A stretch of 64,000 nt of DNA from Defluviicoccus sp046348835 (GTDB lineage Bacteria; Pseudomonadota; Alphaproteobacteria; Rhodospirillales; Defluviicoccaceae), in assembly GCA_046348835.1 (NCBI GenBank), contig JAXMDM010000004.1, forward strand, positions 248,001 to 312,000. The letters are read 5' to 3'. This document shows, in pieces, positions 7,880 to 17,576 of this stretch (position 1 is the first letter of the stretch; every line of letters begins with the position of its first letter). The position numbers were made by a program, and so were the translations under genes. The notes under the pieces are model-generated. The model was not told the origin of the DNA. It did not search any database and saw only the letters and a program-made list of their open reading frames with translations.

Positions 7880-8185
7880 TCAGCGGGTAACGATGATCAC
7901 CGACCGGCCGCCGTCGCGGTAGACGTAACGGGAAGGGCCATACCCGTAGCCCGGCGGGGTGCGGTAGCGGGGGGCATAGCCGTACCCGGGCGGCGGGCAG
8001 TACCGGCGCGGCGGCGGTGGCGGGCGGTAGAACGCCGAGGGCGCATTGCCCATGAACAGGGAGACCCGCGGCGGCGGGTCGAATCCCGGCGGCGGATTGC
8101 TGTACCCCCAGCCGTCGGCGGCGGCGGGGCCGGTCAGGCCAACCGCCGCGATCAGGGACGCGGCGACCAAACCCAACGTTTTCAC
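7880..8185 (-). CDS. Small exported Pro/Tyr/Gly-rich protein of unknown function
   Basis: This 101-residue protein begins with a clear Sec signal peptide, KTLGLVAASLIAAVGLTGPAAA, with AxA cleavage near residue 23. The mature part is dominated by Pro, Tyr, Gly and Arg: PPPGFDPPPR, RPPPPPRRYCPPPGYGY and a TPPGYGYGP repeat. It ends SVIIVTR. AAAGGAGGATAAGGTGAAAA-type spacing before the ATG gives a good ribosome site. Such proteins are common in alphaproteobacterial envelopes but have no defined role. A single Cys may form a dimer. Confidence 0.75.
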   Translation of the reverse strand: MKTLGLVAASLIAAVGLTGPAAADGWGYSNPPPGFDPPPRVSLFMGNAPSAFYRPPPPPRRYCPPPGYGYAPRYRTPPGYGYGPSRYVYRDGGRSVIIVTR

Positions 8186-8352
8186 CTTATCCTCCTTTGG
8201 TTCGGACCACCCGGCACCGGCCGGGCACGTTCGGGAGGATGATCCGCATCCCCCTCACCGTAAGGAGATAGGTTGCCATCGCAGCAAATTTGCGGCGGAG
8301 AGCTGTCTTCACCGTGGCAAGGAGGAAATCGCCGTCGGCGGACGAGGCCAAA

Positions 8353-9042
8353 TCAGGCGACGGCGGCGAGCAGCCCTTCGAACATCGCCCGGCCATCGGT
8401 GCCGCCCAGCAGCGGATCGGCGAGACGCTCCGGATGCGGCATCAGGCCGAGGACGTTGCCGCGGCGATTGACGATACCGGCGATGTTGCGCAAGGAGCCG
8501 TTGGGGTTGGCCTCCGCATCGGCGCGACCCTCGCCGTCGCAATAGGTGAAAGCGACCCGGTTTTCGTCCAACAGCCGGTCCACCGTCGCCTGGTCGGCGT
8601 AGTAATTGCCCTCGTTGTGGGCGATCGGCATCCGCACCACCTGGCCCGGACGATAGCCACGGGTAAACGGCGTCGCCGCCGCCTCCACCCGCAGGTGCAC
8701 GTCCCGGCAGACGAAACGCAGGCCGGCGTTGCGCAGCAGCACCCCGTCGAGGAGCCCGGACTCGGTGAGGACCTGGAAGCCGTTGCAGATGCCCAGCACG
8801 AGGACGCCGTCGGCGGCGCGGGCCCGGACCTCGGCCATCACCGGTGAGTGGGCGGCGATGGCGCCGGCGCGCAGGTAATCGCCGTAGGCGAAGCCGCCCG
8901 GAACGACGATGAGATCGAGCGGCGGCAGGGTGCTCGCCTTATGCCAGATCATCCGGGTCGGCCGGCCGGTGACGGCGGCGATGGCGCCGGCGGCGTCGCG
9001 GTCGCAGTTGGATCCGGGAAAGACGATGACACCCGCCTGCAT
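8353..9042 (-). CDS. purQ: Phosphoribosylformylglycinamidine synthase subunit PurQ
   Basis: A 229-residue class-I glutamine amidotransferase that supplies ammonia to PurL in step 4 of purine synthesis. Visible features are VIVFPGSNCDRDA at the start, the nucleophile elbow VLGICNGFQVL (Cys about 86) and the GLMPHPER catalytic His/Glu near the C-terminus. The length is normal. It follows purS on the same strand, but the usual purL is not next to it. Confidence 0.95.
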   Translation of the reverse strand: MQAGVIVFPGSNCDRDAAGAIAAVTGRPTRMIWHKASTLPPLDLIVVPGGFAYGDYLRAGAIAAHSPVMAEVRARAADGVLVLGICNGFQVLTESGLLDGVLLRNAGLRFVCRDVHLRVEAAATPFTRGYRPGQVVRMPIAHNEGNYYADQATVDRLLDENRVAFTYCDGEGRADAEANPNGSLRNIAGIVNRRGNVLGLMPHPERLADPLLGGTDGRAMFEGLLAAVA

Positions 9043-9091
9043 GTCGTTGGCTTCCTGAGCGAAGTCTTGCCTCGCCTGTCCCGCCGCCGGT

Positions 9092-9343
9092 TCAGGCGGC
9101 AGCGGCGATGTCGATGGTGTAGTTCTCGATGACCGTGTTGGCGAGAAGCTCGCGGCACATGGCCTCGACCCGCTGCCGCGCCGCGTCGGGGTCGGTATCG
9201 GCCAGATCGAGCTCGATGAACTTGCCCTGGCGCACCTCGACCACGTCGTCGAAGCCGAGGGTGCCGAGAGAATGTTGCACCGCCTTCCCTTGCGGATCGA
9301 GGACGCCCCGCTTGAGCGTGATATGAACCCTGGCTTTAAGCAC
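9092..9343 (-). CDS. purS: Phosphoribosylformylglycinamidine synthase subunit PurS
   Basis: An 83-residue protein with the PurS pattern: KARVHITLKRGVLDPQGKAV, LGFDDVVEVRQGKFIELDL and a C-terminal LLANTVIENYTIDI. PurS dimers link PurL and PurQ in the small-type FGAM synthetase of bacteria. It lies between purC and purQ, 49 bp from purQ. Confidence 0.95.
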   Translation of the reverse strand: MLKARVHITLKRGVLDPQGKAVQHSLGTLGFDDVVEVRQGKFIELDLADTDPDAARQRVEAMCRELLANTVIENYTIDIAAAA

Positions 9344-9429
9344 GTCGGATGGTTCGCTTCTGCTGATGAAGGACGAGGGATTCGGAACCCGGCGATGCCG
9401 CGCCCGAAGCGATTGTTGGGCCGGGAGTA

Positions 9430-10197
9430 TTATTGCAGGGTGTCCGGCCCGCGCGGATCGGACGGGCCGCTTTCCGGCAGGATACCCAGCCGGCGAGCCA
9501 CCTCCTGGTAGGCGTCGGCCAGCGAATGGGCGTCATCGGCGCGGTTGCGATCCAGCTCGAGCCGCTGATTGCTGCGCATGTCCCACAGCCGGCAGGAATC
9601 CGGGCAGACCTCGTCGGCAAGGACGATGCGCATTTGCTCATCCTCCCACAGGCGGCCGAACTCCACCCGCACGTCCAACAGCCGCATGCCGATGCCGACG
9701 AAAACGCCGCTCAGGTAATCGTTGATGCGCAAGGACAGCGCCATGATCTCGTCGATGTCCTGGGGCGTCGCCCAGCCGAAGGCGGTGATGTGCTCCTCGG
9801 TCACCATGGGGCGACCGAGATCATCGGAGTTGTAATAGAACTCGACGATGGAGCGCGGCAGCGCCGTGCCTTCCGCCATGCCGAAACGGCTGGTGAACGA
9901 GCCGGCGGCGGCGTTGCGGATGACCACCTCGAGCGGAATCATCTCCACCTCGCGCACCAACTGCTCGCGCATGTTGAGGCGGCGGACGAAGTGGGTGGGG
10001 ACGCCGATCTCGCCGAGCCGGGTCATCAGGTACTCGGAGATGCGGTTGTTGAGCACCCCTTTGCCGCTGACGACGCCCTTGGCCCTGATATTGCCGCTGT
10101 TGACGTCATCCTTGAAATACTGGACGAGCGTTCCCGGCTCCGGTCCCTCGAACAGGATCTTGGCTTTTCCCTCAAAGATTTGTCTGCGACGCGCCAT
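9430..10197 (-). CDS. purC: Phosphoribosylaminoimidazole-succinocarboxamide synthase PurC
   Basis: This 255-residue SAICAR synthetase joins aspartate to CAIR with ATP. It has the family start RQIFEGKAKILFEGPEPG, FKDDVNSGNIRAKG, the IPLEVVIRNAAAGSF block and LADEVCPDSCRLWD. It is first in the purC-purS-purQ run on the minus strand. Confidence 0.95.
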   Translation of the reverse strand: MARRRQIFEGKAKILFEGPEPGTLVQYFKDDVNSGNIRAKGVVSGKGVLNNRISEYLMTRLGEIGVPTHFVRRLNMREQLVREVEMIPLEVVIRNAAAGSFTSRFGMAEGTALPRSIVEFYYNSDDLGRPMVTEEHITAFGWATPQDIDEIMALSLRINDYLSGVFVGIGMRLLDVRVEFGRLWEDEQMRIVLADEVCPDSCRLWDMRSNQRLELDRNRADDAHSLADAYQEVARRLGILPESGPSDPRGPDTLQ

Positions 10198-10276
10198 CTG
10201 ACCTCGTTTCCCGCCGGCGGACGCGGCAGTTCCAGTCGCCCGATTGGTATAGCAACTTGCTCAGGCCAAAACAATC

Positions 10277-11095
10277 TTACCCCATGGCAGCCCCGGGCGT
10301 GGCCATTCCGGGGTCCAAGGTCTTCTTCCAGGCCAGATCGACCGGCCGCCAGGGCTGCTCGCCCGGACGCCCGGCACAGAACAGCCACACCGAGCGGCTT
10401 CCGGGTCGACCCGGCAGCGCCAGCAGCGACGAGCACACGGTGCCGAATCCGGTGGCGGTGACGATGGTCATGGCGCCGCCCGGGCCGGCGCCGTCCTCGC
10501 CCGTCCGCGCCGCCAACAGTGCCTGCCAGTCGCCCCAGTCGCCGGTTTCCGGATCGGGCACGGCGGCGCCGGCGAGCCGGGGCAGGAAATGGCGGATGCG
10601 CGCCGACTGGCTGTCGTTGCGGTCATAGGCGGTGATCATGGAGAGGCCCGGGGGCAGCGCCATCACCTCGATGGAGGCGGCGCCGGCGGCCGCGGCGGGC
10701 CCGGCGCCGGCCCGAACCCAGAAGGCTTGTTCGCGATCGGCGACAACCAGGTTGAACGGACGATAAGCGTGCGGATCGAGGTGGGCGAGCGCGTCCGCCG
10801 CCGCTGCCGCGCTGGCGTGATCCAGGGCTTCCAGCGGCAGTTCGCCGCGGCTGCGTAACCCCGGCGCCGGGCCGAGGGTATTGATCCGGTTGAGGACCGC
10901 GGCGACGACCCCGTCGTCGTTGAGCCCGAGCCAGGACCCGCCGCCGAGGGTATCCATGCCGGCAACCACCTCTCGCCGGTCGGGCCAGTGACGACCGGGC
11001 GCGAGCCACGAGCGGGTATCCAACTCGTCCCGGTTGGCGCCGATCAGCACAGGCCAGGGGTGATCCGGTCGACGAAGGACGATGAGGGTGCACAT
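10277..11095 (-). CDS. NRDE family protein (TANGO2 homologue)
   Basis: A 272-residue protein that opens MCTLIVLRRPDHPWPVLIGA and continues NRDEL, the motif that names the family. GGGSWLGLNDDGVVAAVLNR follows. Eukaryotic TANGO2 has been linked to lipid and heme handling, and bacterial members remain undefined. The initiating Met-Cys suggests an Ntn-hydrolase-like processing site, which is an inference. No clear Shine-Dalgarno is seen before ATG at 11095, so a slightly different start is possible. Confidence 0.82.
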   Translation of the reverse strand: MCTLIVLRRPDHPWPVLIGANRDELDTRSWLAPGRHWPDRREVVAGMDTLGGGSWLGLNDDGVVAAVLNRINTLGPAPGLRSRGELPLEALDHASAAAAADALAHLDPHAYRPFNLVVADREQAFWVRAGAGPAAAAGAASIEVMALPPGLSMITAYDRNDSQSARIRHFLPRLAGAAVPDPETGDWGDWQALLAARTGEDGAGPGGAMTIVTATGFGTVCSSLLALPGRPGSRSVWLFCAGRPGEQPWRPVDLAWKKTLDPGMATPGAAMG

Positions 11096-11217
11096 TCTGG
11101 TCAAGGAGATAGCCCGCCCCCGCCCGCTATGCCAGAGGTAGCGCGAAGGTGGGCGCGAGTGATGGCGGCCGGACGGCGGAAGTGGAGCGGGGGGCGGAAG
11201 GACGACGGACGGGGCCA

Positions 11218-11246
11218 TTGCACCCGCCGGGCAAAAGCCATAAATT
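11218..11246 (+). promoter_or_regulatory. Candidate promoter of the DUF1476 gene
   Basis: TTGCAC (11218-11223) and TAAATT (11241-11246) have an exact 17-bp spacer and lie 27 bp before the ATG at 11274, within an unusually AT-rich patch. Each hexamer is four to five of six to consensus. Confidence 0.5.
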
Positions 11247-11273
11247 AAAAGTGCAAAAATGGGAGGCGAAGGA

Positions 11274-11639
11274 ATGCCCGAGACCTTGCGCGAGATCGAG
11301 AGGGGCCACGAGGCCAAGTACAAACTCGACGAGGAGCTGCGCTTCAAGGCCCGCTGCCGCTGCAACCGAACCTTCGGACTGTGGGCAGCCCGGCATCTGG
11401 GGATGGCCGGCCCCGAGGCGGAGGGTTATGCCCGCAGCCTTGTTCGCCTCGATCTCGATGCACCCCGACCGGGCGTCGTCCTGGCGACGGTGATCGCCGA
11501 CTTCCGCGCCGCGAAGGTCCGTCTCGGCGAGCCGGAGGTTCGCTCCGCCTTCCATCGCCTCTACGCCGAGGCCGCCGACGAGGTGGAAGAAGCCTACCCG
11601 ATGCCGCTCGACCGCGACCACATCCAGATCGGCGGCTAA
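11274..11639 (+). CDS. DUF1476 protein, ATP synthase inhibitor zeta-subunit-like
   Basis: This 121-residue protein has the alphaproteobacterial zeta pattern: an E-x-x-x-x-x-KYKLDEELRFKARCRCN helix, LGLWAARHLGM-type spacing (GLWAARHLGMAG), and A-EGYAR. Zeta proteins insert their N-terminus into F1-ATPase and block hydrolysis. This copy is longer than the usual 104-107 residues and differs at many positions (for example RCRCNRTFG), so it may be a divergent second copy. I chose ATG at 11274 because GGGAGG lies seven bases upstream. An ATG at 11259 lacks such a site. Confidence 0.75.
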   Translation: MPETLREIERGHEAKYKLDEELRFKARCRCNRTFGLWAARHLGMAGPEAEGYARSLVRLDLDAPRPGVVLATVIADFRAAKVRLGEPEVRSAFHRLYAEAADEVEEAYPMPLDRDHIQIGG

Positions 11640-11693
11640 CGCCAGGTCGAGATCTCGAGGTCGCGGGGTTTGCGCGACGCCGCGCCGCGGTCG

Positions 11694-12113
11694 TCAAAGC
11701 CGCTGCAGCGGCACCGCCGGTTCTTCCTCGCGCCGCGGCGGCGGCCGCAGCAGATCGTAGGCCAATTCCAGCAGGGCCAAGCGCTCTGCGTAGGCGACCC
11801 GAAAGCAGCCGATCATCGGTGCCCGGTTGGCCCCGTCCAGCACCGTCGTCATGGCAACGCCGCAGCCGGCATTGCGGCGGAAGACCCACGCCCGCTGATC
11901 CTCCCGCAGACGCGCCGACGCCTCGGTCGCCAGCATCTGTCGCAAAAGGATGTAGACGCGGCCGACGCTGGCATCGAGGCGGGTGAGGGCGGCGTCCTCG
12001 CAGATCAACACATCATCGGGGGCAGCGGCTTTGCTGCAGTCGAACGGCGGCGGCGATGCCGGCTCGCCGGTCAGCAGCAGCGCCGCCAGGATGAAAGGCG
12101 ATAGCAGGTCCAC
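11694..12113 (-). CDS. Exported LprI-like (DUF1311) protein
   Basis: A 139-residue protein with an N-terminal hydrophobic export segment (about 1-18). It then has the DUF1311/LprI pattern: FDCSKAAAPDDVLICEDAAL, LDASVGRVY and LREDQRAWVFRRNAGCG, with a further Cys in IGCFRVAYAERLALLE. The Cys pairs presumably form disulfides in the periplasm. Some LprI members inhibit lysozyme, but most are uncharacterised. It is not obviously in an operon with either neighbour. Confidence 0.8.
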   Translation of the reverse strand: MDLLSPFILAALLLTGEPASPPPFDCSKAAAPDDVLICEDAALTRLDASVGRVYILLRQMLATEASARLREDQRAWVFRRNAGCGVAMTTVLDGANRAPMIGCFRVAYAERLALLELAYDLLRPPPRREEEPAVPLQRL

Positions 12114-12238
12114 GGCAGCCGTACCCCGACAAGCCGAACACGATAGCCAGAGGGACGCCGGAGGCGCCCGGCGGTATCCTGCCGGACGCGGCTAAACGGC
12201 CGGTTAATCCGGCGACGGCCGCCGTCCGGGGCGAGGGG

Positions 12239-14440
12239 TTACGGCCCGGGGTCTGGGGTGAGGATCAAGGTCGCCAGCGGCGGCAGCGTCAGCCGCAGCG
12301 AGAAGGGGCGGCCGTGACAGGGAACGGGTCCGGCCATCACCGCGCCGGCGTTGCCGACGTTGCTTCCGCCATAAAGGCCGGCGTCGGTGTTCAGGCGCTC
12401 GACGTAGAGGCCGCCCCGGGGGACGCCGACGCGGTAGTCGTCTCGAACCATCGGGGTCAGGTTGCAGACGACGACGGCGACATCGCCCGGCGTCCGGCCC
12501 TTGCGTAGAAAGCAGATGATGCTTTTCTCCCAGTCGGTGCAGTCGATCCACTCGAAACCGGCCGGCTCGCAATCCAACCCATGCAGCGCCGGTGCCTTGC
12601 GATAGAGGTGATTGAGGTCGCGGACCAGCCGCTGCACACCGGCGTGCATGGGGTCGTCCAGCAGGTGCCAGTCGAGGCTGGCGTTGTGGTTCCACTCGCC
12701 CGCCTGGGCGAACTCGCAGCCCATGAACAGGAGCTTCTTGCCCGGGTGGCCGTACATGAACGCCAGGTAGGCGCGCAGGTTGGCGAACTTCTGCCAGCGG
12801 TCGCCCGGCATCCGTGCCAGCAGCGAGCCTTTGCCGTGCACCACCTCGTCGTGGGAGATCGGGAGGACGAAGTTCTCGGCGAAGGCGTAGGTCAGGCTCA
12901 GCGTCAGCTGGTCGTGGTGGTACTTGCGATAGAGCGGATCGCGGCCGAAGTAGGACAGGCTGTCGTGCATCCAGCCCATGTTCCACTTGTAGCCGAAGCC
13001 GAGGCCGCCGAGGTAGACCGGGCGCGAGACCATCGGCCAGGAGGTGGACTCCTCGGCGATCGTCGCCACGTCGGCAAACTGGCCGTAGAGGTGCTCGTTG
13101 ACCCGGCGCAGGAAGGCAATCGCCTCCAGATTCTCGTTGCCGCCGTAGCGGTTCGGGATCCACTCGCCGGGGCGGCGGCTGTAGTCGAGGTAGAGCATCG
13201 AGGCGACGGCATCCACCCGGAGCCCGTCCAGGTGATACTCCTCCAGCCAGAACAGCGCATTGTTGAGGAGGAAATCGGCCACTTCGTTACGGCCATAGTT
13301 GTAGATGAGCGTCCCCCAATCGGTGTGGCTGCCCTGGCGCGGGTCGGCGTGCTCGTAGAGCGCGGTGCCGTCGAACCAGCCGAGGCCTTGCGGGTCGCGC
13401 GGAAAGTGGCCGGGTACCCAGTCGTTGATGATGCCGATGCCGGCTTGATGGCAGCGGTCGACGAAGTGGCGGAACTCGTCCGGGCGCCCGAACCGGCTGG
13501 TGGGCGCGAACAGGCCGAGCGGCTGGTAGCCCCAGGACCCGTCGAACGGATGTTCGGAGATCGGCAGCACCTCGATGTGGGTGAAGCCCATCTCCTGGAC
13601 GTAGGGGATCAACGTATCGGCCAATTCGGCGTAGGTGAGGAAGCGACGCCCTTCCTCGACGCTGCGCCGCCACGAGCCCAGGTGCACCTCGTAGATGGAG
13701 ACCGGGGCATCGACGCGGATCGCCGCGCCGCGGCCCTCCGTCCAGGTGCGATCGCTCCAGCGGTAGCGGCCCAAGTCGTAAACGATTCCGGCGGTGCCCG
13801 GCGCCTGTTCGCAAAAGAAGGCGAACGGGTCCACCTTCAGCGCCATCAGCTTGCCGTCTTTCGACAGAATTTCGTATTTGTAGAGACACCCTTCGTCCAG
13901 GCCGGGGAGGAAGATCTCCCAGACCCCGCATTCGGTCCGCAGCCGCATCGGATGCCGTCGGCCGTCCCACTCGTTGAAGTCGCCGACAACACTGACGCGG
14001 GTCGCGTTCGGGGCCCAGACGGCGAAGCCGACGCCGGCCACCCCTTCCAGCACCATCGGGTGGGCGCCGAGCTTCTCGTCGAGGCGCAGGTGGCGGCCCT
14101 CGGCGATCAGGTAGACGTCCATGTCGCCGAGCAGCGGCGGAAAGCGGTAAGGGTCTTCGATGGTGCGATCCTGGCCGCCGGCGGAGACGCGCAGCCGGTA
14201 GGGGAACGGGCCGCCCTCATGCGGGAAACGGCCCTCGAACAGGCCCTCGCGATGGATAGGCGAGAGTTTGGCGACGGGCTCGGCGCGACCGGCGCGAATG
14301 ACGCCGACGCCCTCGGCGCCGGGGACAAAAGCGCGGACGACGAGATGGTCCCGCCCGTCGATGTGCATGCCGAGGTAGGAGAACGGATCACCGTCGGCCC
14401 CGGACACGATCCGCTGGACCCTGTCTGTTTTCGCTAACAT
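12239..14440 (-). CDS. glgB: 1,4-alpha-glucan branching enzyme GlgB
   Basis: A full-length 733-residue GH13 enzyme that adds alpha-1,6 branches to glycogen. It has tandem N-terminal CBM48-type domains (residues about 1-215). In the barrel are YEVHLGSWRRS, the nucleophile region GLRVDAVASMLYLDYSR, the acid/base region AEESTSWPMVSR and ISHDEVVHGKGSL. The C-terminal beta domain ends at LATLILTPD. ATG at 14440 follows TAGGAGGG. No other glg gene lies in the window, so it is either separate from the rest of the glycogen pathway or the last trace of a scattered set. Confidence 0.96.
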   Translation of the reverse strand: MLAKTDRVQRIVSGADGDPFSYLGMHIDGRDHLVVRAFVPGAEGVGVIRAGRAEPVAKLSPIHREGLFEGRFPHEGGPFPYRLRVSAGGQDRTIEDPYRFPPLLGDMDVYLIAEGRHLRLDEKLGAHPMVLEGVAGVGFAVWAPNATRVSVVGDFNEWDGRRHPMRLRTECGVWEIFLPGLDEGCLYKYEILSKDGKLMALKVDPFAFFCEQAPGTAGIVYDLGRYRWSDRTWTEGRGAAIRVDAPVSIYEVHLGSWRRSVEEGRRFLTYAELADTLIPYVQEMGFTHIEVLPISEHPFDGSWGYQPLGLFAPTSRFGRPDEFRHFVDRCHQAGIGIINDWVPGHFPRDPQGLGWFDGTALYEHADPRQGSHTDWGTLIYNYGRNEVADFLLNNALFWLEEYHLDGLRVDAVASMLYLDYSRRPGEWIPNRYGGNENLEAIAFLRRVNEHLYGQFADVATIAEESTSWPMVSRPVYLGGLGFGYKWNMGWMHDSLSYFGRDPLYRKYHHDQLTLSLTYAFAENFVLPISHDEVVHGKGSLLARMPGDRWQKFANLRAYLAFMYGHPGKKLLFMGCEFAQAGEWNHNASLDWHLLDDPMHAGVQRLVRDLNHLYRKAPALHGLDCEPAGFEWIDCTDWEKSIICFLRKGRTPGDVAVVVCNLTPMVRDDYRVGVPRGGLYVERLNTDAGLYGGSNVGNAGAVMAGPVPCHGRPFSLRLTLPPLATLILTPDPGP

Positions 14441-14551
14441 CCCGCTGGTTCCCTCCTATCGGCGCCGGCCGTTCTTAGCCCCTCCCGCTTTGCCCGCCGT
14501 GCCGGGCGGCGCCAGGTGAACGCGCCGCCCTTGGTTGCCCCCTCCGCCGCC

Positions 14552-15922
14552 TCACCGCTGTCCTTCTACCCTCACGCCGCCGGATGGTGTCCGCCTTGGC
14601 CCACCGCGGACCCCGGGCGCCTGGCGGCGGGCGGACGTCGCCAGCGACGCCCCTGGCGCACCTTTCTTAACAGGCGTTGCCTTGGTCGCCGGCGCCTTGG
14701 CCGCCTTCGCCTTCGGTGTTGGTGGCTTTGGTGCTGCCGCCGATGCGGCGCCGGTTGCCGATGCGGCGCCGCCCGGCCGCGGCGTCTCCGACACGACGAT
14801 CTGCCGGCGGATCAGCCGCTCGATGTCGCGCAAGCACGACCGCTCGGTCGCATCGCAGAACGACAGCGCCTCTCCGGAGGCGCCGGCGCGGGCCGTACGG
14901 CCGATGCGGTGGACATAGGTCTCGGGGACGTTCGGCAGCTCGAAGTTGACGATGTGGGTCACCGCCTCGACGTCGATCCCGCGGGCCGCGATATCGGTCG
15001 CGACGAGCACCCTCGAACGGCCGGTTCGGAAGTCGTCGAGCGCCGTCTGCCGAGCCGACTGGGACTTGTTGCCGTGGATCGCCGCCGCGGTTACGCCGCT
15101 CCGCAGCAGGTGCTGGGCGACCTTGTTGGCGCCGTGCTTGGTCCGGGTGAAGACGATGACCCGGCGCATCGCCGGATCCTCGATCAGCTTCGCCAAGAGC
15201 GCCCGCTTCTCCGGCGTGGCCACATGGAAGACGCGCTGATCGACCAATTCGACCGCGGTGCCGGCCGGGGCCACCTCGACCCGGGCCGGATTTCGCAGCA
15301 TCTCGCCGGCCAGGCGAGCGATCTCCGCAGGCATGGTGGCGGAGAACAGCATCGACTGCCGCGCCGGCGGCAGGTGGGCGATGATGCGGCGGACGTCGCG
15401 GACGAAGCCCATATCGAGCATCCGATCCGCCTCGTCGAGGACGAGGTGCGAAACCGTATCCAGCTTGGCGTGCCCCTGCTGGATGAGGTCGAGGAGGCGC
15501 CCCGGCGTCGCCACCAGGATGTCGATGCCGCCGCGTAGCGCCCGGACCTGGGGCCCTTGCCCCACGCCGCCGAAGACGACCGCTTCGCGCAGCGGCAGAT
15601 GCATGGCGTAGGTCTTGACCGCGGTGGCGATCTGCATCGCCAGCTCGCGGGTCGGCGCCAGAATCAGCGCCGACGGTCCACGGTTGGTTCGCCGCGCCGC
15701 GGCCAGACGCTGGAGGATAGGCAGCGCAAACGCCGCCGTCTTGCCGGTGCCGGTCTGCGCCACGCCCAGCAAGTCTCTGCCCTCGAGCAGCAGCGGGATC
15801 GCCCTCTGCTGAATGGGTGTCGGGTGCGCATAACCGGAACCGGCGAGCGCCCGCCGGAGCGGGGCGGCGATGCCAAGGTCTTCAAAAGAAAGCAAACTGG
15901 AATCTCTTCTGTTAGCGATCAT
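14552..15922 (-). CDS. rhlE: DEAD-box RNA helicase, RhlE type
   Basis: A 456-residue ATP-dependent RNA helicase. Motifs in order are the Q motif (SFEDLGIAAP, PTPIQQ), AQTGTGKT, PTRELA, TPGRLLD, DEAD, SAT, VIVFTRTK, DIAARGIDV and HRIGRTARAG. The C-terminal 75 residues are a low-complexity Ala/Pro/Lys-rich tail, likely for RNA binding. RhlE-class helicases act in ribosome assembly and cold adaptation. The subfamily is judged from overall resemblance. Confidence 0.92.
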   Translation of the reverse strand: MIANRRDSSLLSFEDLGIAAPLRRALAGSGYAHPTPIQQRAIPLLLEGRDLLGVAQTGTGKTAAFALPILQRLAAARRTNRGPSALILAPTRELAMQIATAVKTYAMHLPLREAVVFGGVGQGPQVRALRGGIDILVATPGRLLDLIQQGHAKLDTVSHLVLDEADRMLDMGFVRDVRRIIAHLPPARQSMLFSATMPAEIARLAGEMLRNPARVEVAPAGTAVELVDQRVFHVATPEKRALLAKLIEDPAMRRVIVFTRTKHGANKVAQHLLRSGVTAAAIHGNKSQSARQTALDDFRTGRSRVLVATDIAARGIDVEAVTHIVNFELPNVPETYVHRIGRTARAGASGEALSFCDATERSCLRDIERLIRRQIVVSETPRPGGAASATGAASAAAPKPPTPKAKAAKAPATKATPVKKGAPGASLATSARRQAPGVRGGPRRTPSGGVRVEGQR

Positions 15923-16191
15923 CCGGCGCCGCCCGGCCGTCCGCCGTCAACGCTGCCAAACGATCGTATGGTGCCTCGTATGCAGAGGTCTGGGAAGTTT
16001 TTGGTCTGATCAACCGGACCGCGACCGGAAGGACGCGACACACGCGCCCGGAGCACCAGAAACCACCGTTGCGGTCACCCCAAGGTGGGCCGATGTCGGA
16101 TGGAAGTCAACGACGGCGGTGACCGGCCTGCGGCCTCGTCGCCCCATGCGCGGCGGCGGGCAGCACCGCGCCGGACCGGCCGAGGCTGTCG

Positions 16192-17496
<1,305 letters not shown>

Positions 17497-17576
17497 CGAA
17501 GGCACATCTCCTTGACCAAGGCGGGGCGGGCGATCCTACACATCTCGATCAGCCATGGGCAGGGGCGGCGGGATAG

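Noticed and set aside
8187..8396. 69-codon open frame on the minus strand upstream of the small exported protein
   Set aside because: It overlaps the purQ 3' end, has no ribosome site and resembles no protein. The region is better read as the leader of the exported-protein gene.
12581..14437. 618-codon open frame on the plus strand opposite glgB
   Set aside because: It mirrors glgB codon for codon as an antisense shadow, with a composition of Ala/Val/Asp/Arg and no recognisable domain.
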